Shown one piece after another: positions 11,280-21,290 of a stretch of DNA of 64,000 nt (the first letter of the stretch is position 1; the number at the start of each line of letters is the position of its first letter). The translations under genes were made by a program, and so were the position numbers. Below the pieces are notes generated by a model, which saw only the letters and a program-made list of their open reading frames with translations, made no database searches and was not told the origin of the DNA. Source of the DNA: Amaranthus tricolor (Eukaryota > Streptophyta > Magnoliopsida > Caryophyllales > Amaranthaceae); assembly GCF_026212465.1 (NCBI RefSeq), contig NC_080056.1:16713874-16777873 (forward strand). Reading direction: 5' to 3'.

Positions 11280-12311
11280 CTAATATTCCCATGAGGGCCA
11301 CTCCTGGTTCCTTCCTTTGCTCATCAATGGTGAGTTCTTCTCCTTAACCCACTGCTGCTCTCCCTGTGGTTCTGATCTGCTCGATATTTCCGCCGGTTTA
11401 CTTATTTTTTTCTTTGCATCTGGCCACCAATCTGGGTAGCCTACCAATTTGAAACACTCGTTTTTGGTGTGTCTTGTGCCACCACAATGAGTGCACTTCA
11501 GGTGACTCTTATCATCATCCCTCCGGTAAGGTTTTTCGGTTTTTCTTGCCATAAAAACTCCCCCTGAGCCCGTTGAGTTCAAATCTGATGAGGGCGCTTG
11601 TCTCATGATTCCCCTCCTCATTGTTTCACGCCTAATGCTAGCAAAGGCTTTTTCCAGAGTGGGTAAAGGGTCTTGGAGAAGCAAATCTCTCTTTTCTTTG
11701 TCAAATGTTTCGTTAATTCCTGCTAAAAATTGATATAACCGATTATTTTGTGTTAATTGGTTATAGATGATGATGTCGTTTGGGTCTTTCATAGGATTTG
11801 GTTGTCTCCTGTCTATCTCCTTCCATAGAGTAATTAATCTGCTGTAGTACTTTTCGATTGGTTCACTTCCTTGCTGTATTTTGTTGGCCTTGACTGTGAG
11901 ATCGAATATTTGCAATTTGTTCCTACCACTGCTGAAAAGAGTCTCGATCCCCTCCCATAAGGTCTTTGCTCTTGGAAAATCAAGAAATTGATTTACCAGT
12001 TCTAGATCTATGTTTTCAATTATCCAAGAAACAATTGAATCATACCGGGTTCACTGGCTGTACCCTAGATCAGTTTTTGGTGGTGGTTCGGCAATGATAT
12101 GATTGAGCTGACCACGACCACTAATAGCCAAGTGCATTAGCCTGGCCTATTTTGTGTAGTTTTGATTTGTTAGTTTTTTAGAGATTGAAAGGGATGTGCT
12201 AGTTATTGTTTCTGTGGGTTGTTGATTGGGGTTTAACTGTTTGATCAATTGTAATAACTGACCCATAGTCACTGGCTGATCTGAGACAATGATTTCTCTG
12301 GAATCCTTCAT
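11280..12311 (-). pseudogene. copia gag (outer element)
   Basis: The frame runs from ATG at 12311 for 344 codons. It carries a copia gag domain (LITLWKEIDRRQP, then a LYQFLAGINE region) and a CCHC zinc knuckle C-x2-C-x4-H-x4-C (CTHCGGTRHTKNEC) near the C-terminus. Two in-frame stops fall at 12147-12149 (TAG) and 12051-12053 (TGA), each where a Trp codon would be expected (TK-W-ARLMHLAISGRG). Both fit G-to-A changes on the coding strand. Gag packages the RNA in virus-like particles, and this copy is dead. Confidence 0.85.
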
Positions 12312-12390
12312 TTTCGGGTGTTTTCAAACAGGTAAGGTAAAAGGGTAAATGATGAATTTGCTTGAACGATTTCTGCTTCAGATTCGTTCT

Positions 12391-12403
12391 GGCTCTGATA
12401 CCA
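12391..12403 (-). other. Primer-binding site of outer copia element
   Basis: On the minus strand TGGTATCAGAGCC directly follows the LTR end TGATCA. It is the common copia site complementary to initiator tRNA-Met. Confidence 0.9.
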
Positions 12404-12600
12404 TGATCAAAGTAAGAATCGAGTTTTGGGTTTAAGTCTGTGGTTTATTGTATTCTGTATGCTGTTTTACAAGGTAATGTTTATATATACCTATAATAAC
12501 TTAGGGTTTCCTAAATTACAGATTACACAATATTATATTTATGTTAACTTCTATAATTACTAATATTCTGTGAATATCATTTTATTCTCATATTCTAACA
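12404..12600 (-). repeat. 5' LTR of outer copia element
   Basis: A 197-bp copy matching 3448-3655, with TG...CA termini. Adjacent on its other side is AGATG, then the CACTA terminus. Confidence 0.9.
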
Positions 12601-12605
12601 AGATG

Positions 12606-12880
12606 CACTAGTGGAAAAAATCTCATCTGCTGCGGTTTTTTGGCCATTATTTGCTGCGGTTTTGGCCCCAGTCAAGAGTGATAGCAGCAAATCGCCTATT
12701 TTAAATGCCGCGGTTAAAAACCGCAGCAAAAAGGGCATTATTTGCTGCAATCAACCCACAACAGCAACAAATAAAGAGGAGTATTTGCTGCGGTCAGCCC
12801 CAAAACCGCAGCAAATACTCCTCTTTATTTGTTGCGGTTATGGGATGACCGCAACAAATAGTTGGTATTTTTTTTTCTTT
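12606..12880. repeat. CACTA left terminal and subterminal repeats
   Basis: Terminal inverted repeat followed by repeated TGCTGCGGTT and its complement AACCGCAGCA, several arranged as short hairpins (for example GCGGTTAAAAACCGC near 12710). In En/Spm-type elements such subterminal repeats are binding sites for the element's regulatory protein. Confidence 0.85.
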
Positions 12881-13096
12881 TTCTTTTTATACTAATAATT
12901 ATCCAATAATAATGTACAATGTAATAACAATGATTAATCCAATAATCCAATGATAATCACAAATAATCACCAATAATCTCTTTGTAATAATAAACTCTCG
13001 ATCGTATATATAATATAATATTATGTATGTACATATATATATATATATATATAATATACATTAAAGTCTTAAAAAATCTATACTAATTACAATTTA
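12881..13096. other. AT-rich spacer in CACTA element
   Basis: Noncoding. It contains a short TA microsatellite at about 13030-13052 and the 3' untranslated part of the Ulp1-like gene. Confidence 0.5.
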
Positions 13097-13411
13097 TCAA
13101 GGACAAAAATTAGCAAGATACGCGGCAATCTTGTCTTTTAATTCGCGTATCTCTCCACTCCTCAGAGGGTGTGTTTCCCTCGGAATGTCGTATAAAACTT
13201 ATAGTATAATATAAAATTAAAAGATTAATAAACATTATATTTTACCAATAATAATAATTTAATTAAGAACGTAACAAATACTTACGGCATCTATATTGTC
13301 GACTCCAAACTCCTTCACGGATTTTATAATATCGTCCATATACTTCAGCGTGTAGTAGCTGCAATCAACGGAAGTAGAAGGTTGTTGAAAGCAGTAAGAG
13401 AAAATAGATGT

Positions 13412-14156
13412 TAGTGCCAAAAAAGCTTAAAAACGCATAATTCGCAACTTAACAAGTAATTTCTAGCATATGACTATGATTTTCAATTCTAACCACTTCA
13501 ACACAATAATATATACCAAATAGAGTTATGTGCCATGTTTCGTGCAAAACAAACCAAGTTTGAGCTACTTTATGCGCAAAAGTGCCAAAAACGCTTTAAA
13601 ACCCTTAAAATCGCAACTTAACAAGTAATATCTAGCATATGACTATGATTTTCAATTCTAACCACTTCAACACAATAATATATACCAAATAGTGTTGTGT
13701 GCCAAGTTTCGTGCAAAACATACCAAGTTTGAGCTACTTTATGCGCAAAAGTGCCAAAAACGCTTAAAAACCCTTAAAATCGCAACTTAACACGTAATTT
13801 CTAGCATATGACAATGATTTTCAATTCTAACCACTTGAACACAATAATATATACCAAATAGTGTTATGTGCCAAGTTTCGTGCAAAACAAACCAAGTTTG
13901 AGCTACTTTATGCGCAAAAGTGGCAGAAATGCTAAAAAACGCATAAAATCGCAACTTAACACGTAATTTCTAGCACATGAAAATGATTTTCAATTCTAAA
14001 CACTTCAACACAATAATATATACCAAATAATATTGTGTGCCAAGTTCCGTACAAATCAAACCAAGTTCGAGCTACTTTATGCGCAAAAGTGGCAAAAATG
14101 CTTAAAAACGCATAAAATCGCAACTTAACATGTAATTTCTAGCATATGACTATGAT
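13412..14156. repeat. 169-bp tandem repeat array, left block
   Basis: About four and a half copies of a 169-bp unit. The marker GCGCAAAAGTG recurs at 13574, 13743, 13912 and 14081, exactly 169 bp apart. Each unit includes TTTCTAGCATATGACTATGA and CAAACCAAGTTTGAGCTACT. The block lies in an intron of the Ulp1-like gene and is cut at about 14157 by an insertion. Confidence 0.9.
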
Positions 14157-15303
14157 ACCTTGCCTCGTGGTTTGAGCCTTAACCAAGGATACCTGGAGCC
14201 AAGAAACCATGGAAACGTGATCTCCATACATGGATCAAGCCATCAAAGCCCAAGAACCATGAATCTGGTGCACACAGCTCACTAGGATACGAGCGCAAGG
14301 TGGGCCAGTCACTGATCAGTACTGATCAGTGCCCAAGTGTTATGGTTTTTAATTTTTGTTTTAAGAGCCATATTGTATAGCACGTTATTAGGGATGCAAA
14401 CGGGGCGGGACGGGGCGGGTATTGGAATTACCATCCCTATCCCCATTTATTAATGCAATCCCCATCCCCATCCCCATCCCCGCAGCGGGTATAATATTTT
14501 TTCCCGTCCCCGCCCCGATGGGTTTGTATCTAAAACCATCCCCGCCCCACCACCCATCTGGGTATCCATCCCCGTGTGATACCCATTTTCCCCGCCCCAC
14601 CACTCGTCAAATCTCCGCTTAATACCCATCTGTGCCACATATTTATATTCAATCCTTGTCTCAAAAAAACGCATAACCAAAGTCTCAAACAAATATACAT
14701 GTCTAAAACAAAAGTATTTCAACATCAACTCAAAATCATCTAAAGTAAATCAATCCAGAATAATCTCATCACTATCCAATACCTGGATGAAGCATACTTT
14801 ATGAAAAAAATTGATTAGCTATCTATCTTCCAAGATCCACCCATTTCTAATTCTTTACTGTTTGTTTAGATTATGCATGTTATGATTTTCAAAATCCTTA
14901 TCAAATCTCCAATTAGGCTCCAAAAGGCCAAATTTAGGGTTTTGAAAATAATTTTTTTTTTAAAACATAAACCGGATACCGGGTACCTAGTTTCCCAAAA
15001 TTTGTACATATTTTGAGGCGGGTATCTTGAGGCGGGGCGGGGCAGGGATGGGGCGGGTATCACCTAAAACCCATCCCCATCTCCATCCCCGCGGTGGGTA
15101 TGAATTTTGTACTCGTACCCGCCCCATGACCCATCAAACCGGGACCCATCCCTTCCCCGATGGGGCGGGTCGGGTCTCCTATTAGACCCGCCCCGCCTGC
15201 ATCCCTACACGTGATGTTTATAGCCGTTAGCTAGCTAGAAACCTATAAATAGAGGTTGTCTCTCATGTATATGGATTTAGTTTTGTGATTAATAAGAATT
15301 CTC
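14157..15303. mobile_element. Insertion in the 169-bp array, possible solo LTR
   Basis: It interrupts the 169-bp repeat in mid-unit. It starts TGATACCTTGCC and ends AAGAATTCTCA (TG...CA), with a TATA box (TATAAATAGAGG, about 15245) in the last 100 bp, which is LTR-like. The repeat phase differs on the two sides and I see no target duplication, so a local deletion or recombination must have followed. It contains the hAT-type element at 14389-15207. Confidence 0.45.
14389..15207. mobile_element. GC-rich hAT-type nonautonomous element
   Basis: It starts TAGGGATGCAAACGGGGCGGG and ends CCCGCCCCGCCTGCATCCCTA, imperfect inverted repeats about 20 bp long. Flanks CACGTTAT (14381-14388) and CACGTGAT (15208-15215) form an 8-bp target duplication with one mismatch, as in hAT elements. 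The interior repeats CCCATCCCC-like and GGGGCGGG-like blocks near both ends. ORFs across it are by-products of these repeats. Confidence 0.8.
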
Positions 15304-15850
15304 ACTTTATACGCAAAAGTACCAAAAACGCTTAAAAACCCTTAAAATCGCAAATTAACACGTACTTTCTAGCATATGACTATGATTTACAATTCTAACC
15401 ACTTCAACACAATAATATATACCAAATAGTGTTGTGTGCCAATTTTTGTACAAAACAAACCAAGTTTGAGCTACTTTATGCGCGAAAGTGCCAAAAAAGC
15501 TTAAAAACGCATAAAATCGCAACTTAACACGTAATTTCTAGCATATGACAATGATTTTCAAGTCTAACCACTTCAACACAATAATATATGCCAAATAATG
15601 TTGTGTACCAAGTTTCGTGCAAATCAAACCAAGTTTGAGCTACTTTATGCGCAAAAGTGGCAAAAATGCTTTAAAACGCATAAAATCGCAGCTTAACACG
15701 TAATTTCTAGCATATGACTATGATTTTCAATTCTAACCACTTCAACACAATAACATATACCAAATAGTGTTGTGTGCCAAGTTTCGTGCAAAACAAACCA
15801 AATTTGAGCTACTTTATGGGCAAAAGTGCCAAAAAAGCTTAAAAACGCAT
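15304..15850. repeat. 169-bp tandem repeat array, right block
   Basis: About three more units of the same repeat as 13412-14156, in the same orientation, ending where the Ulp1-like coding remnants resume (about 15850). Confidence 0.88.
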
Positions 15851-16864
15851 AAAATCGAATTTGTGTACCTTTATTGCTGTCCATTTTTGAAATGTGGCTC
15901 TGGATGTAGATCACATTTGTCCACGCACTTTTTTCATTGTGCTGAAACGCATGGAAAAAGGAATACTATTTATATATATATATAACACTAAATTAAATCA
16001 AATTGGTAAAATAATTAATATTACGTACACATTCAACAACGCTTTGAATTTTGTGTTGCGAGGCGGGCTTTGAGGTTTTTGTAATGAGTCGAAGACGTGC
16101 ACGGTGTTCATTAAAGCACATATGACCAAACGTATCCAATGCAAACTACAAACGCAAATTTAAAATAAACAAATTAGAGATTAGGTGACTTTAAAAATCA
16201 AAAGATAAGTTGAATTTAAAAAATAAAACTTACTCTTCCACATATGGAGCCAGAATGAACGTGTGTTTAGATGCAAGGGAATTAGTCAAAGCAATCTCAA
16301 TGTATGCTCTGACGTCATTTGGAACATTTACACATTTAGTACCCGAAATCGACTCAGGACAAAACCATCCAATTTTTAGTGGAGGTTCGCAAGAATTTAG
16401 CTCCTCGTAAGCCGCACTAAACTCACGAATAAGAAAATTTTTTTAGTAATTCGGTTATTAAAACAATTAAACAACAATGCCTAACTTGTAAGATAATGAA
16501 CATCACCTCAAGTAGACATGGAAAAGATTCTACAAAAAAAAGTTATATTTATTATTGTCAATTAAATTAATTTTAAAATGAAACTAAATCAATAAAAATA
16601 GTAAGACCTCGCCTTTTCTTTTCTTACTGGTAGTGAGAGCATCCATTGGTGGAGCGTCTTCAGTCTCAAAATCATTGTCAATTGGTGGAGCGTCTTCAGC
16701 CATACGCTCGTATCTCACAAGTTGGTCCTCTTCACTATCATAACTACGATGCTCATTATCCGAGGTCTCAATCTCGGGGACAATTTCGTCTCTGAATAGA
16801 TGCATTGTATATCAGTACCTGAAAGAGTATGAATAGAAATATATTAGAACATAAGCTAAGTAAT

Positions 16865-17010
16865 ATTAAGAATATGACTATGATTTACAATTCTAATACG
16901 TTCAACACAATAATATATAACAAATAGTGTTGTGTGCAAAGTTTCATGCAAAACAAACCAAGTTTGAGCTACTTTATGCACGAAAGTGCCAAAAAAAACT
17001 TTAAAAAGCT
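16865..17010. repeat. Isolated copy of the 169-bp repeat
   Basis: A single diverged unit (ATATGACTATGATTTACAAT to CTACTTTATGCACGAAAGTG) between the two CACTA genes, same orientation as the arrays. Confidence 0.85.
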
Positions 17011-17034
17011 TAAAATTCATACCTTGTGAATCAC

Positions 17035-20000
17035 TTAATTCAAATGTATTCCTTCCGTGTGATCTACACGCATATAACCAATATCTACATCATCTACATC
17101 ATTTTGATCCACTGATTTTGGATTGATAAAGGGAGGGGAGTCTTCAAAAGCTTCAAATTCTTCCTCATCCTCAACATCACCTATACCAAGGATGCTTCTT
17201 TTTCCCGGTACAACAATAGACCATTTTTTATTAGATGGGTCTACAATGTAGAATACTTACTTGGCTTGTGTGGCTAGTATGAGTGGCTCCTTACTATCAC
17301 GCAAACGAGCTAAGTCTACAAGAGTGAATCCACAAGGGTCGTCATTTTTTATGCATCATCGATTATTATCTACCTACTTATTTGAAAAGATCAATATTGA
17401 AAGTAGAGTATTCAAGCTCCCATATTTCATGTACCCGCCCGTAGTATACCAATTTAGGATTAACCGGCTCTTGATCCTTCGCACTCGCATAAAATTTAGA
17501 TGACGCCAAAATAGAAACCCCACTATTCTGTAGATAAGATGACTTCTTGTTTTGACCTTCAGTCCAAAATGTGAAGCCATTGACATCGTAACCGTCATAT
17601 TTGTTGACATCGTCACGTGGACCAAAAACTAACCTCTTAACAATTTCGGATACACCCTTGAGTTCTTCGCATATTACTTGATTATGAAACCAATTAATGA
17701 ACGTCTTGTTATGCAACTGCATCAATGCTCTGTCCCCTTTAGAAGGATGTTTTGCGCGCAATATATCAAAATGCTCACTCAAAAAAGTATGGACTTCCGG
17801 AATATGATGCAACACATACAAGTGTGCTTGTAGAAGGCTGTCTCGAGGAGGTGTGACCGATTTGGAGCCAATTGTTCCTTTTTCCCTCAAGCCTTCCTTC
17901 ATGTCTGGAGGTGGGAAGTCCAATAGGCTTTGCCATGGCCAAATACTCGTCTATAAAGTTACTAATCTCATCGCTCACAGTGCCTTGAATCATACTTCCC
18001 TGGGGTTGTGTTGGATTCCTCACCTTGTTTTGTAAAACATCCATGTGTCTTTCAAAAGGATAACAACACCTTAAAAAAACTGGACCCAAAAGCTTGATCT
18101 TACGAACGAGATGGAGAATAAGATGAATCATTATGTCAAAGAAAGAAAGTGGAAAATACATCTCAAACTTGCATAAAGTTACAATGACGTCGAGTTGAAG
18201 TGCATCAAGTTTAAAGGGATCAAGAACTTTACTACAAATTGTGTTGAAGAACGAACATAGCTTGGTAATAGCATATCTCACATGTTTTAGCAGTATTCCA
18301 CGGATTGCAATTGATAAGAACGCTTGCATCATTACATGGAAATCATGAGATTTCATGCTTCCCAACTTCAGCTCACCATTTAGGCTCACAAATCTCTTCA
18401 TGTTGGATGAGTACCCAGACGGAACCTTAATGCCATACAAACACTCACAAAATGTCCCTTCTCTGCTTTGGACAATGTGTAGCAAGCTGGAGGCAAATAA
18501 ACTTTGTCATTACTCATCTTCTTCTTACTGCCACCAACTTCATCAGCTCTATTTCTTTTCTTACTCACCGTAACATTTGCCCAACACTCCGGAAGAAGAC
18601 CTTTACATTCAAACCAATCTCGCACGGCTCTAACATCTTTTGTCTTACCCGAAATGTTCATGAGAGTCCCGAGTATGGCATCGCATACATTTTTCTCTAT
18701 ATGCATAACGTCAAGATAATGCCTAACCTGTAGATCTCTCTAATATGGGTCCAAAAGATTGATTCATTTTTCTATAATCGGTCTTTACCCCCTTACACTT
18801 GCCCCGTTTTACCAAATACAGTCTCAACTCCCTTCACCTGTTCATAAACCTCATAAACGGTCAACGGTCGACGAGCTACACGGTCCTCAACCTCCCCGTT
18901 GAACAACATCTTCTTCTTACGATATTGGTGGTCTCGTGGGAGGAACTTTCGATGGTGCATGAATACGTGTTTGCACTTAGGAATCCACGTGGATTCCATG
19001 TCATCGATACATATTGGGCATGCTTTCTTCCCTTTGTTCTTATACCCCGATAAGTTGCCATATGCCGGAAAATCATTAACGGTGCATAAAAGCATTGCAC
19101 GCAAGGTGAACTCCTCATTAGTATATGCATCAAACACTCAAACGCCTTTATCCCACATCTTTCTCAAATCCTCAATGAGAGGTGCAAGATATACATCTAT
19201 GTCATTGCCAGGTTGTTTAGGACCCGAGATAAGAAGCGAAAGCATAATGTACTTACGCTTCATACACAACCAAGGTGGCAAATTATAGATCACTAAAAGT
19301 ACCAGCCAAGTACTATGTTGAGAACTAAGATTGCCGAATGGGTTCATTACTTCCGTACACAATCCGAGCCTTAAATTATGAACCTCATCCCCAAAAGTCT
19401 TATGCAACCTATCAATACTCTTCCACTCCGGAGAATCAGATGGATGTGTGAGCAAGTGACCTTTCTTCACCTTATCTACACGCCACCTCAAATTTAACGT
19501 ATCTTTCTTTATAGAAAAAAAGCACTTGAATCTAGGTATTATTGGAAGATACCGCAATACCTTAGCCAGGGGCCCTTTAGCATCCCGCGCCCCTTTACGC
19601 TTGTAGCGCGATAACCCACACCTAGGACACTCTTCTAAGTTCTCGTTTTCATTCCGATACAACACATAATCATTTGGACACGCATGAATCTTCTGGTACA
19701 CTAAGCCGAAAAGACACATGAGCTTTTTGGCATAATATGTCGACTTTGGAAGTTCATTTCCCTCAGGAAGCATCTCACCTAACACTTCTAATAACATTGT
19801 AAAACTAGCGTCACTCCAATTGAACTTTGACTTAATGTTGAAAATTGTCAACGCTGCTGTTAGTTTGGTGAACTTTGTACAACCAAGGTACAAAGGCTTT
19901 TGAGAAGCCTCTGTCAACAAGTCAAAAACACGAGGACGTTTTCCTAACTCATCCTCGACTTCCTCCATCATCTTATCAGCACGATCCACATCCTCATCGA

Positions 20001-20133
20001 CATTCTCTTCTTCTATCTCATACCCATTAACATGATCTACTATATCGTCATTGACATCAGCCACATTATTGACGTCCTCAATAAATTCCAACGATTTAAT
20101 GCTTCCATACATTCAAGAACGATCTTTTGTCAT
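17035..20133 (-). pseudogene. CACTA TNP2-like transposase
   Basis: The minus-strand reading starts at ATG 20133 with MTKDRS, then a TGA (20115-20113) where the family has Trp (DRSWM start of the transposase-associated domain). TNP2 core follows: CPNDYVLYRNE, CPRCGLSRYK, FKCFFSIKKDT, then NDFPAYGNLSGY and CPIC. After a break (18793-18706) come MHIEKNVCDAILGTLMNI and a DUF4218 region (KHVRYAITKLCSFFN, FPLSFFDIMIHL). A DUF4216 region follows (YYGRVHEIWELEYSTFNIDLF), ending at 17035. Further breaks: TGA at 19140-19138 and frame changes near 18793-18706, 18485-18398, 17923-17775 and 17375. Domain order is normal, but the protein cannot be made. Confidence 0.9.
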
Positions 20134-21000
20134 CCTAATTAGTGTGATTAATTAATTCAAAACAAAATTAATACACAACTTTCAAACATAGATATACTTA
20201 TTTATAACAAACATATTTAACCCTAAAAATATATACTTTGAATAATTAACATTGTATACTTCATACTTCATATACGTCACATTCTAATTCTATATAACCA
20301 AACATATTCTAATTCTATATAACCAAACATATTCTGATTATATACTTCATACTTCAATATTAAGCACTACATTATAAATAAAATCATATTCAAAATATAA
20401 ATAATAAAATTAAATCATTTAACTTTAGAAGTATAAGTATTTAATTCTAATAATTAAAGACAAGTATAACAACAAACCACATTTTTAACAAAATATGCAA
20501 ATAATTAACAAACCACACAAACCACATTCACAAATAATTACTAAATATGTAAATAATTAAAAAACCACATTTTTAACTAAATTAGTAAATTACAAGTGAA
20601 ACTATAAAAATATAAACTTGCAAATTTACAAAACAAATAATACCTAATTTTCGAATGTTATGAACTTGCAAAAAACTTAAAGGTTTGAGAATTTAAAAAG
20701 ACGAATAATACCTTAATTCATGAGTCTTGAAGATGAACAAGACCAAATGCCTTTGGTTTCAAACGGTTTTGAAGAATGATGAATAGTAGAAGTGGTAGGA
20801 GAAGAAGAATAGTCAAGCAAATGATGAACAAGTAGGGTTTATGAAAATTCGAAGTTTGAAGTTTGATGATGAACAAGAACAGTATAAGTTTGAAGTTTGA
20901 AGTCTGGATGGAGAAGAAGAACCGCTATATGTGTTCGTTTGTGGTATAATGAAACAGAAGGGTTTCGTCTTATGAAAATATAAACGTTAAAAAGGCGCTA
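20134..21000. other. 5' region of CACTA transposase gene
   Basis: AT-rich noncoding DNA upstream of the transposase, presumably promoter and 5' untranslated region. No ORF or clear promoter element recognised. Confidence 0.5.
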
Positions 21001-21290
21001 TTTTAATACAATTTATTGCTGCGGTCATAGCAAGAACCGCAACATTTAATATCTTCGTGGACTTATTTGCTGCGGTCAAGGGAAAAACCGCAGCAACTGA
21101 GTGTCTTATTTGCTGCGGTCAAGGGCAAAACCGCAACAATTATTATTGCAACCGAGTATTTGCTGCGGTCAAACACAAAACCGCAGCAATTAATTGATTT
21201 TTTTTTCTAAATTCTTTTTGCTATTTATTGTTGCGTCTAAGTAAAACCGCAGCAAATGACAAGCAGCAAATAAGGTTTTTTCCACTAGTG
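21001..21290. repeat. CACTA right subterminal and terminal repeats
   Basis: At least four TGCTGCGGTC..AACCGCAGCA pairs at spacings of about 50-60 bp, ending in the inverted terminus TTTTTTCCACTAGTG. Confidence 0.85.

Larger units (their letters stand above)
3448..12600 (-). mobile_element. Defective Ty1/copia retrotransposon, split by a nested element
   Basis: Two short LTRs (3448-3655 and 12404-12600) begin TG and end CA and are near-identical over about 200 bp. On the minus strand the right LTR is followed directly by TGGTATCAGAGCC, the standard copia primer-binding site for initiator tRNA-Met, and the left LTR is preceded by a purine tract. The flanks AGACG (3443-3447) and AGATG (12601-12605) look like a 5-bp target duplication with one change. 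Coding order on the minus strand is gag, pre-integrase, RT/RNase H, with protease, integrase core and most of RT deleted. A Sirevirus-like element sits inside the RNase H coding region. Confidence 0.9.
13097..16805 (-). pseudogene. CACTA second gene with Ulp1-like cysteine protease domain
   Basis: Start ATG at 16805. The first exon is acidic (EIVPEIETSDNEHRSYDSEE). A later exon (about 16210-16440) encodes IGWFCPESISGT and FILAPYVEE. The piece at about 16030-16145 gives LHWIRLVICALMNTVHVFDS, which holds the His (HW) and Asp (FDS) of an Ulp1/C48 protease. The last exon (about 13385 back to 13097) gives VDCSYYTLKYMDDI, the catalytic Cys motif, and ends at TGA 13099-13097. The intron between the Asp and Cys exons has been swollen to over 2 kb by tandem repeats and insertions. 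Such Ulp1-like genes are known companions of plant CACTA transposases. Exon joints are not certain and at least one stop interrupts the pieces, so I call it a pseudogene. Confidence 0.7.
12606..21290 (-). mobile_element. CACTA (En/Spm-like) transposon, 8685 bp
   Basis: Left end CACTAGTGGAAAAAA and right end TTTTTTCCACTAGTG are inverted copies. The flanks ATG (12603-12605) and ATG (21291-21293) give the 3-bp target duplication typical of CACTA. Subterminal regions hold many copies of TGCTGCGGTT in both orientations. Both genes are on the minus strand: TNP2-like transposase (17035-20133) and a second gene with an Ulp1-like protease domain (13097-16805). Both are decayed, so the element is non-autonomous now. 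It contains a 169-bp tandem array and nested insertions. Confidence 0.93.

Noticed and set aside
14388..14728. Gly- and Pro-rich ORFs on both strands
   Set aside because: They are translations of the GC-rich repeats of the hAT-type element.
13412..15850. Regularly spaced repeats considered as a CRISPR array
   Set aside because: Contiguous 169-bp tandem repeats without spacers in a plant transposon; not CRISPR.
17261..19288. Several plus-strand ORFs of 60-130 residues
   Set aside because: They lie opposite the recognisable TNP2 frames on the minus strand.
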